The position numbers and the translations under genes are program-made. The notes under the pieces are model-generated. The model worked only from the letters and a program-made list of their open reading frames with translations. It was not told the origin of the DNA and did no database searches. Positions 1-5,484 of a DNA stretch of 5,484 nucleotides are shown here, piece after piece (position 1 is the first letter of the stretch; every line of letters starts with the position of its first letter). Source of the DNA: JBDTGE01 sp050742975 (lineage in GTDB: Bacteria; Actinomycetota; Actinomycetes; Mycobacteriales; Jatrophihabitantaceae); assembly GCA_050742975.1 (NCBI GenBank), contig JBOGDQ010000201.1:1-5484 (forward strand), given 5' to 3'.

Positions 1-2741
1 GCGCCGATGTGCGACGGGTCGGCGCGCTGCTGGGCGAGTCCCTCGTCCGCCAGCACGGCCGCGCGGCGCTCGAGCTGGTCGAGCAGGTCCGGACGCTTAC
101 CAAGCTGAGCAAGGACGACGGCGGCGAGGCGGCCCGGGCGCAGGTACAGGACCTGCTGGCCGGGGTACCGCTGGACACGGCCGCGCTGCTCGTCCGCGCG
201 TTCGCCGACTACTTCCACCTGGCCAACGTCGCCGAGCAGGTGCACCGCGTGCGGACGTTACGCGAGCGACCCGACGACGATGCCTGGCTCGCCCAGTCGA
301 TCGCGGCCGTCGCCTCCGCGCTGGGCCCGGATGCGCTCACCGACGCGATGCAGTCGCTGGCGGTACGTCCGGTCTTCACGGCTCACCCGACCGAGGCCAG
401 CCGCCGGTCCGTCCTGACCAAGCTGCGCCGGATCGCCGACATCCTGAGCGTGACGTCCGAGCCGGGCAGCGTGGCCAGGGCCCGGCAGGACCGCGCCCTG
501 GCCGAGATCATCGACCTGATCTGGCAGACCGACGAGCTGCGCCAGCACCGCCCGACGCCGGTGGACGAGGCCAGCAACGTCATCTACTACCTGAGCGAGC
601 TGGTCGAGGAGACGCTGCCGGACCTGTACGAGGACCTCGCCGTCGAGCTCGCGCGGCACGGCTCCGGCCTCGGCGTGAGCGCCCGGCCGCTTACGTTCGG
701 AACCTGGATCGGCGGCGACCGGGACGGCAACCCGAACGTGACCGCGGCGGTCACCGCCGACGTCCTGCGACTGCAGCACCACGTGGCCTCGCGCGCGGTC
801 GCCCGCACGATCGACATGCTCATCGCCGAGCTCTCCCCCGCCACGTCCGTCGTACCGGCCTCCCCCGAGCTCGCCGCGTCGATCGAGGCCGATCTCGCGG
901 TGCTGGACGTCGACCGGCGGATCCTCACCCTCAACGCGACCGAGCCGTACCGCCTCAAGCTGAGCTGCATCAACGTCAAGCTGGTCAACACCCGGCACCG
1001 CATCGATGAGGGCCTGCCGCACCACCCTGGTCGCGACTACCTCGGCGCGGGGCAGCTGCTGGCCGAGCTGGCACTGATCGGCGATTCCCTGCGGGCGAAC
1101 GCGGGCGCGCTGATCGCGGACGGCCTGCTGGCGCGGGTCGAGCGGACGGTCGCGGCCATCGGGCTGCACCTGGCGACGATGGACGTCCGCGAACACGCCG
1201 ACGCGCACCACCACGCCGTCGGGCAGCTGGTGGACCGGCTCGTCGAGCGGACCCATGACGCCCCGACGCTGTACGGCGACTCGCACCGGGACGTCCGGCT
1301 GCAGGTGCTCTCGCGCGAGCTGACGTCCCGCCGTCCGCTCGCACCGTCGCCGCCGCCACTGGACGAGGCCGCGGCCAAGACGTACGCGGTGTTCACGACC
1401 ATCCGCGAGGCGCTGGACACGTACGGACCCGAGGTCGTCGAGAGCTACATCGTGTCGATGACGGCGGGCGCCGACGACATCCTGGCCCCGGTCGTCCTGG
1501 CCCGCGAGGCCGGCCTGGTCGACCTGCACGGCGCCGGTGCCGACGGCCGCCGCTCGCCGTTCGCGCGCATCGGCTTCGTGCCGCTCCTGGAGACGGTGGA
1601 CGAGCTGCGGGCCAGCGGGGACATCCTCGACGACCTGCTCGGCGACCCGAGCTACCGCCTCCTGGTCCAGCTGCGCGGTGACGTCCAGGAGGTCATGCTC
1701 GGCTACTCCGACTCGAACAAGCAGGCCGGCATCACCACCTCGCAGTGGGAGATCCACCGGGCGCAGCGCACGTTGCGCGATGTCGCTGCGCGGCACGGCG
1801 TCCGGCTGCGGCTGTTCCACGGTCGCGGCGGCACGGTCGGTCGCGGCGGCGGCCCCACGTACGACTCGATCCTGGCCCAACCGTGGGGCGTGCTCGACGG
1901 CGAGATCAAGTTCACCGAGCAGGGCGAGGTCATCAGCGACAAGTACGCGCTGCCCGCGCTCGCCCGGGAGAACCTCGAACTCACCGTCGCCGCGGTGCTG
2001 CGGGCCTCCACCTTGCATCGCGCGCCGCGGCAGTCGGCGGACCAGCTGGCGGGGTGGGACGAGTGCATGAGCGTGGTCAGCGCCGCGGCGTACGCGAGGT
2101 ACCGCGAGCTCGTCGACGACGAGGACCTGGCCGACTACTTCCTGGCCTCCACGCCCGTCGAGCAGCTCGGCTCGCTGAACATCGGCTCGCGGCCGTCGCG
2201 GCGCCCGTCGTCAGGCGGCGGCATCGAGGGGCTGCGCGCGATCCCGTGGGTGTTCGGCTGGACCCAGTCCCGCCAGATCGTCCCTGGCTGGTTCGGCGTG
2301 GGCACCGGCCTCGCGGCAGCACGCGAGGCCGGCCTCGGTGACGTCCTGGCCGAGATGCAGGACGAGTGGCACTTCTTCCGGACGTTCGTCTCGAACGTCG
2401 AGATGACGCTCGCCAAGACCGACCTGGACATCGCGGCGCACTACGTCTCGACACTCGTCCCGCCGCGCCTGCACCGGCTGTTCGACGTCGTCCGCGCCGA
2501 GCACGAGCGAACCGTGTCCGAGGTCCTGCACGTGACCGGCGAGAAGGCGTTGCTGGACGACTCGCCCGTCCTGCAGCGAACGTTCGGCGTGCGGGACGCC
2601 TACCTCGACCCGATCTCATACCTGCAGGTCGAGCTGCTGCGCCGCGTGCGAGCCGACGAGACCGAGGCCTCGGCGGAGCTGCGGCGCGCGCTGCTGCTCA
2701 CCATCAACGGCGTCGCTGCCGGCCTGCGCAATACGGGATGA
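1..2741 (+). CDS. ppc: Phosphoenolpyruvate carboxylase (5' partial)
   Basis: Cytoplasmic enzyme that carboxylates phosphoenolpyruvate with bicarbonate to oxaloacetate and phosphate, refilling the TCA cycle. Counting residues from the GTG at base 9 (910 codons to the TGA), the family's catalytic motifs appear in order: TAHPTE with His126; GTWIGGDRDGNP at 231-242; GYSDSNK at 565-571; FHGRGGTVGRGG with His604, Arg606 and Arg612; NIGSRPSRR at 724-732; and WTQSR ending at Arg755. Lys803 (LAKTDL), Arg862 (GVRDAYLDP) and Asn908 in the terminal LRNTG match the aspartate-inhibitor site known from the E. coli enzyme, so feedback inhibition by aspartate is likely. The C-terminus is complete. The frame stays open upstream of base 9 (GCC GAT, giving A-D-V-R-R), which fits the usual family N-terminus, so the true start lies left of the window. 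Length is normal and I see no frameshift. Third codon positions are almost all G/C. Confidence 0.98.
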   Translation, partial: ADVRRVGALLGESLVRQHGRAALELVEQVRTLTKLSKDDGGEAARAQVQDLLAGVPLDTAALLVRAFADYFHLANVAEQVHRVRTLRERPDDDAWLAQSIAAVASALGPDALTDAMQSLAVRPVFTAHPTEASRRSVLTKLRRIADILSVTSEPGSVARARQDRALAEIIDLIWQTDELRQHRPTPVDEASNVIYYLSELVEETLPDLYEDLAVELARHGSGLGVSARPLTFGTWIGGDRDGNPNVTAAVTADVLRLQHHVASRAVARTIDMLIAELSPATSVVPASPELAASIEADLAVLDVDRRILTLNATEPYRLKLSCINVKLVNTRHRIDEGLPHHPGRDYLGAGQLLAELALIGDSLRANAGALIADGLLARVERTVAAIGLHLATMDVREHADAHHHAVGQLVDRLVERTHDAPTLYGDSHRDVRLQVLSRELTSRRPLAPSPPPLDEAAAKTYAVFTTIREALDTYGPEVVESYIVSMTAGADDILAPVVLAREAGLVDLHGAGADGRRSPFARIGFVPLLETVDELRASGDILDDLLGDPSYRLLVQLRGDVQEVMLGYSDSNKQAGITTSQWEIHRAQRTLRDVAARHGVRLRLFHGRGGTVGRGGGPTYDSILAQPWGVLDGEIKFTEQGEVISDKYALPALARENLELTVAAVLRASTLHRAPRQSADQLAGWDECMSVVSAAAYARYRELVDDEDLADYFLASTPVEQLGSLNIGSRPSRRPSSGGGIEGLRAIPWVFGWTQSRQIVPGWFGVGTGLAAAREAGLGDVLAEMQDEWHFFRTFVSNVEMTLAKTDLDIAAHYVSTLVPPRLHRLFDVVRAEHERTVSEVLHVTGEKALLDDSPVLQRTFGVRDAYLDPISYLQVELLRRVRADETEASAELRRALLLTINGVAAGLRNTG

Positions 2742-2817
2742 TCTGCCGCGTCTCACCTCGATCGCAGCGGGTATACGAGAGACTTCGCCGCATGATCGGG
2801 CGACGAGATGCGACGCG
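2742..2817 (+). other. ppc to phosphatase intergenic gap
   Basis: This 76-base gap holds no gene. A short inverted repeat, TCGCC at 2785-2789 and GGCGA at 2799-2803, could form a 5-bp stem with a 9-base loop. It has no T-run, so it does not look like a classical terminator, and it would sit in the leader of the phosphatase message. A weak purine patch (GAG, 2805-2807) about 10 bases before the GTG at 2818 is the only Shine-Dalgarno-like sequence. TATACG at 2772-2777 resembles a -10 box but has no convincing -35 partner. Read-through from ppc is possible. Confidence 0.35.
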
Positions 2818-4389
2818 GTGAACGCGCCATTCGCGGAGTTCCCCGATCGGCTCCTCCAGGGCGCCACCCTGGCCGACCTGGACGAGCTGCTCAACCGACA
2901 GGCATCCCGACGGGCAGTGCTGCGCGTAGGCGGACTACTCGGCGCAGCGGCTTTGACACCTGCGCTGTGGGTACAGTCCGCGCGAGCGTCGAGCACGTCG
3001 ATCTACGGCAAGCATCTCGCGTACGGCACCGACCCGAAGACCTCGATGCTCGTCGCTTTCGCGGTGACCGGGCCGTTCACGTCAGCTGCCGTCCGCATCA
3101 CGAACTCCGACGGAGTCGACTTCACAGTTCCCGCTGAAGTTGCCACGGTGCGCGGCTCGAATAACCGCTATGCGCGAGCGACAGTGATCGGACTGAAGCC
3201 GGACACGCTCTATCACTACGCGATGACACTCGACGGGACAGCGCTGGCGACGAGCACGCTCCGGACGGCGCCGTCGACGGCAGTACCCTTTCGGTTCACC
3301 GCGTTCGGCGATCAAGGCACCGGTATCGAAGCGCGCGAGATGGTAAGGCGGGTGGGCAGCCTCCGCCCACGGCTGCACCTGCTCGCCGGCGATCTCTGCT
3401 ACGCGGACTCGAGCGGCGGCGGTCGACCACAAGACGTGTTCCACCCGCGCAGGTGGGACGAATGGCTCGCCGTCAACGGCCCGGTCGCCAGATCAATACC
3501 GTGGATGTGCGCTGTCGGCAACCACGAGATGGAGCCGGGCTTCGGGCCCGAGGGCTACTCCGGCGTACTGGCCCGCGTGCCTATCGGCGGCACCAGTCCA
3601 CTGGCCGTGCCCGTGGCGTCCGTCTTCCGCGTCGCCAGCACTGCCTTCATCAGCCTGGACAGCAACGACGTCTCCCACGAGATCCCCGCGAACCGCGGGT
3701 GGACCAATGGCGCGCAGACGGCGTGGTTGGAATCAACGCTCGCCGCCCTCCGCACGCCCGGCTCCGGCGTCGACTTCATCGTCGCCTACATGCACCACAG
3801 CGCGTACTGCACGAACACGTCCCACGGCTCGGAAGGTGGCATCCGCGAGGCCTGGGTCCCGCTGTTCGACAGGTACACCGTCGACCTCGTGGTCTCCGGG
3901 CACAATCACTGCTACGAGCGGACCCGTCCGCTGCGTGCCGGAGCGATCACCTCGCACGCGAGTGACACCATCGACAGTCGACTGGGGACGACGTACGTCA
4001 CGGCCGGCGGCGGCGGGCAGGTCGCGACGCGGAACTTCACCACCAACGGCAACACGAGCGTCTCGCTCGCGGACGGGCGCCAGGTGGAGACGGCACCCTG
4101 GTCCGTACCGGATCGAACCGGAGAGCATCTGGTTCTCTGCGTCGACGTCACGCCGTCCTCGCGCACCCGCTCCGCGAGCATGCATCTCCGCGCCCTGGGC
4201 GCCGCCGGAGACGTCCGGGACCAGATAGCGCTGGTCCGAGGCCCCGTACCGGCATCAAGTGCCGGTCTCTCGGCGCAGGACGGTTGGCTGCTCGGCGCTG
4301 GCGGGGTGGTGGCGGGCGGCCTCATAGGTACTGGCGCGATTGTTCTTCGCCGCCGGGCAACCGCACCGTCGACCAGCGAGTCAAGCTAG
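2818..4389 (+). CDS. Tat-exported, membrane-anchored purple acid phosphatase-like metallophosphoesterase
   Basis: Predicted dinuclear-metal phosphohydrolase of 523 aa acting outside the cytoplasm; its substrate cannot be told from sequence. A 29-residue N-terminal lead precedes a twin-arginine motif (SRRAVLR, 30-36), a hydrophobic stretch and a likely signal peptidase site after A-R-A at 55-57. Residues about 65-152 resemble the fibronectin-like N-terminal domain of purple acid phosphatases (GLKPDTLYHY at 125-134). The catalytic domain carries the metal-ligand series GDQG (Asp165), GDLCY (Asp192, Tyr195), GNHE (Asn235), YMHH (His326) and GHNHCYER (His362, His364), so all seven ligand positions look filled. 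TYVTAGGGGQ at 392-401 matches the family's C-terminal region. Residues about 490-510 form a glycine-rich hydrophobic helix followed by RRR, a probable membrane anchor with a cytoplasmic tail. GTG 2818 is the only ATG/GTG/TTG start after ppc that keeps the Tat signal. Codon use is richer in A/T-ending codons than in both neighbours. Phosphate scavenging is plausible, but I see no Pho-type operator. Confidence 0.93.
   Translation: MNAPFAEFPDRLLQGATLADLDELLNRQASRRAVLRVGGLLGAAALTPALWVQSARASSTSIYGKHLAYGTDPKTSMLVAFAVTGPFTSAAVRITNSDGVDFTVPAEVATVRGSNNRYARATVIGLKPDTLYHYAMTLDGTALATSTLRTAPSTAVPFRFTAFGDQGTGIEAREMVRRVGSLRPRLHLLAGDLCYADSSGGGRPQDVFHPRRWDEWLAVNGPVARSIPWMCAVGNHEMEPGFGPEGYSGVLARVPIGGTSPLAVPVASVFRVASTAFISLDSNDVSHEIPANRGWTNGAQTAWLESTLAALRTPGSGVDFIVAYMHHSAYCTNTSHGSEGGIREAWVPLFDRYTVDLVVSGHNHCYERTRPLRAGAITSHASDTIDSRLGTTYVTAGGGGQVATRNFTTNGNTSVSLADGRQVETAPWSVPDRTGEHLVLCVDVTPSSRTRSASMHLRALGAAGDVRDQIALVRGPVPASSAGLSAQDGWLLGAGGVVAGGLIGTGAIVLRRRATAPSTSESS
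2905..2988 (+). other. Twin-arginine (Tat) signal region of the phosphatase
   Basis: Residues 30-57 of the phosphatase read S-R-R-A-V-L-R, then a hydrophobic run rich in Gly, Ala and Leu, then A-R-A before Ser58. The twin arginines, moderate hydrophobicity and A-x-A end match Tat signals. Tat export fits an enzyme that binds its metals in the cytoplasm before crossing the membrane. The cleavage position is inferred. Confidence 0.85.
4285..4347 (+). other. Probable C-terminal transmembrane anchor of the phosphatase
   Basis: Residues 490-510 form an uncharged run of Trp, Leu, Gly, Ala, Val and Ile. Three arginines (511-513) and a short Ser/Thr-rich tail follow. The order (extracytoplasmic domain, helix, positive charges) is that of a tail anchor that holds an exported protein on the outer face of the membrane. 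It is not an LPXTG sorting signal: no LPXTG-like motif precedes the helix. The helix is short and glycine-rich, so the assignment is probable rather than certain. Confidence 0.7.
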
Positions 4390-4417
4390 CCAACGCGTGA
4401 CGCTGCCGTCTGAAAAC

Positions 4418-4440
4418 CGCCAGCCGTTGTCGGCGCTGCG
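4418..4440 (+). other. Imperfect stem-loop between the phosphatase and Ada-AlkA genes
   Basis: Within the 66-base gap at 4390-4455, CAGC at 4421-4424 pairs with GCTG at 4435-4438, and CG at 4425-4426 with CG at 4431-4432, closing a TTGT loop. Two more G-C pairs are possible outside a one-base bulge, and a two-base bulge lies on the right arm. It follows the phosphatase stop by 28 bases. There is no T-run downstream, so it could be a weak actinobacterial-style terminator or chance pairing in GC-rich DNA. Confidence 0.2.
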
Positions 4441-4455
4441 ATACACACTGGACGG

Positions 4456-5484
4456 GTGATCCTGCCCGACGCCGACACGTGCTACCGCGCGGTGCAGAGC
4501 CGCGATGCCCGCTTCGACGGCTGGTTCTTCACCGCGGTCCGCACGACGGGCATCTACTGCCGGCCGTCCTGCCCCGCGATCACACCGCACCGCCCCAACG
4601 TCACGTTCCACGCCAGCGCCGCCGCGGCCCAGCGTGCCGGCTACCGCGCGTGCAGGCGATGCCGGCCGGACGCCTCGCCGGGATCGCCGGAGTGGGACGT
4701 CCGCGGCGACCTGGTCGGACGGGCGCTGCGGCTGATCGGTGACGGCGTGATCGACCGCGACGGCGTCCCCGGGCTGGCCCGTCGGCTCGGCTACTCCGAA
4801 CGCCAGCTGAACCGGGCCCTGGTCGCCGAGGTCGGAGCCGGCCCGCTCGCACTGGCCCGGGCGCAGCGGGCCCAGACCGCGCGGGTGCTGCTGGAGACCA
4901 CCGACCTGCCCGCCGGCGACGTCGCGTTCGCAGCGGGGTTCGCGAGCGTCCGCCAGTTCAACGACACCGTGCGGGCCGTCTTCGTTACCACCCCGAGCGG
5001 GCTGCGAGCGGGTCGCCGCGGGCAACTGCCGGTCGAGCCGGGAACGATCCTGCTGCGACTGCCCTACCGCGCGCCGATGGACCTCGATGCGTCGCTGGCC
5101 TTCCTAGGCACGCGCGCCATTCCCGGCGTCGAGGAGTACCGGCCCGGCTGCTACACCCGGGTCCTGCGCGCACCAGGCGGCCCGGCCTCGATCACCGTCT
5201 CGGCTGCCGACGGCGCGGTCGCCTGCCTGCTCGCCCTGACCGATCAGCGCGACGTCGTCAGCGTGGCCGCGCGGGTGCGCCGGCTGCTCGACCTGGACTG
5301 CGACCCGTCGGCGATCGACGCCCAGCTCGGGTCCGAGCCGGAGCTCGCGGCGCTGGTCGCCAAGCGGCCGGGGCTGCGCTCCCCGGGCGCGGTCGACGGC
5401 TTCGAGCTGGCCGTCCGCGCGGTCGTCGGCCAGCAGATCTCGGTGAGCGGGGCCCGTACCCTGCTCGGCCGGATCACCGCGGAG
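4456..5484 (+). CDS. alkA: Ada-AlkA fusion: alkylation-damage sensor and 3-methyladenine DNA glycosylase II (3' partial)
   Basis: Cytoplasmic DNA-repair protein; 343 codons are visible with no stop before the window edge. Residues 1-75 are an Ada-type zinc domain: Cys35, Cys39, Cys66 and Cys69 have the same spacing as the four zinc cysteines of E. coli Ada. Cys35 in IYCRPSC corresponds to the cysteine that accepts methyl groups from DNA methylphosphotriesters and switches Ada into an activator. Residues about 83-185 are an AraC-type double helix-turn-helix (second unit in DVAFAAGFASVRQFNDTVR, 155-173). From about 195 the AlkA N-terminal domain begins (LRLPYRAPMDLD), and GQQISVSGARTLLGR at 325-339 opens the helix-hairpin-helix glycosylase domain. 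The hairpin and catalytic Asp lie beyond the edge. Family fusions run near 480-500 aa, so roughly 150 residues are missing. GTG 4456 is the only usual start between the in-frame stop at 4411 and the conserved CYRAVQSRDARFDGWFF. Self-regulation after alkylation damage is likely by analogy with Ada. An ogt gene often follows such fusions. Confidence 0.95.
   Translation, partial: MILPDADTCYRAVQSRDARFDGWFFTAVRTTGIYCRPSCPAITPHRPNVTFHASAAAAQRAGYRACRRCRPDASPGSPEWDVRGDLVGRALRLIGDGVIDRDGVPGLARRLGYSERQLNRALVAEVGAGPLALARAQRAQTARVLLETTDLPAGDVAFAAGFASVRQFNDTVRAVFVTTPSGLRAGRRGQLPVEPGTILLRLPYRAPMDLDASLAFLGTRAIPGVEEYRPGCYTRVLRAPGGPASITVSAADGAVACLLALTDQRDVVSVAARVRRLLDLDCDPSAIDAQLGSEPELAALVAKRPGLRSPGAVDGFELAVRAVVGQQISVSGARTLLGRITAE

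Noticed and set aside
258..2018. A 586-codon open frame on the minus strand inside ppc
   Set aside because: It lies wholly opposite a gene with every PEPC motif intact. Its composition (Arg, Val, Gln and Asp rich with no recognisable domain) is what the G/C third-position bias of ppc produces on the opposite strand.
2772..2777. TATACG as a -10 promoter box for the phosphatase
   Set aside because: It matches only four of six consensus bases, and no TTGACA-like sequence lies about 17 bases upstream.
2785..2803. Short inverted repeat after ppc as a transcription terminator
   Set aside because: The stem is only 5 bp with a 9-base loop and no T-run; such repeats are frequent by chance at this GC content.
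2808..3137. An ATG at 2808 starting a 109-codon frame overlapping the phosphatase start
   Set aside because: The product is Arg-rich and has no recognisable features, while the GTG at 2818 in another frame gives a clear Tat signal and phosphatase domain.
4381..5025. A 214-codon minus-strand frame opposite the start of the Ada-AlkA gene
   Set aside because: The + strand carries conserved Ada and AraC motifs across the same bases; the minus-strand protein shows no recognisable domain.
1..5484. A linked novel system formed by the three genes
   Set aside because: The genes are a central-metabolism enzyme, a surface phosphatase and a DNA-repair fusion, with no shared substrate, no overlapping reading frames and no common regulatory site that I can see.

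Overview
The window is about 5.5 kb of very GC-rich DNA. Three genes lie head to tail on the + strand, with gaps of 76 and 66 bases. The G/C-ending codons, the GTG starts, the actinobacterial-looking phosphoenolpyruvate carboxylase and the Ada-AlkA fusion all point to a chromosomal segment of a high-GC actinomycete. Genus cannot be resolved by eye.

Layout: (1) Bases 1-2741 hold almost all of ppc, the anaplerotic phosphoenolpyruvate carboxylase. Its first few codons lie left of the window. (2) Bases 2818-4389 encode a complete purple-acid-phosphatase-like metallophosphoesterase. It has a twin-arginine signal at the N-terminus and a probable membrane anchor at the C-terminus, so it should act on the outer face of the cell membrane. 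(3) Bases 4456-5484 hold the first 343 codons of an Ada-AlkA fusion protein: methylphosphotriester-sensing Ada zinc domain, AraC-type DNA-binding domain, then AlkA 3-methyladenine DNA glycosylase. It runs off the right edge, so its catalytic aspartate is not visible.

The three genes have unrelated jobs: central carbon metabolism, extracytoplasmic phosphoester hydrolysis, and alkylation repair. Shared orientation and short gaps allow read-through, but nothing shows a functional operon. The phosphatase gene uses clearly more A/T-ending codons than its neighbours, most of all in its first 120 codons. It may therefore be a later arrival between two housekeeping-type genes.

I found no RNA genes, mobile elements, CRISPR arrays or long repeats, and no sign of an undescribed multi-gene system. 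The most useful points are the two edge-truncated genes, the doubly membrane-directed phosphatase with its divergent codon use, and the apparent lack of a ribosome binding site before the Ada-AlkA gene.
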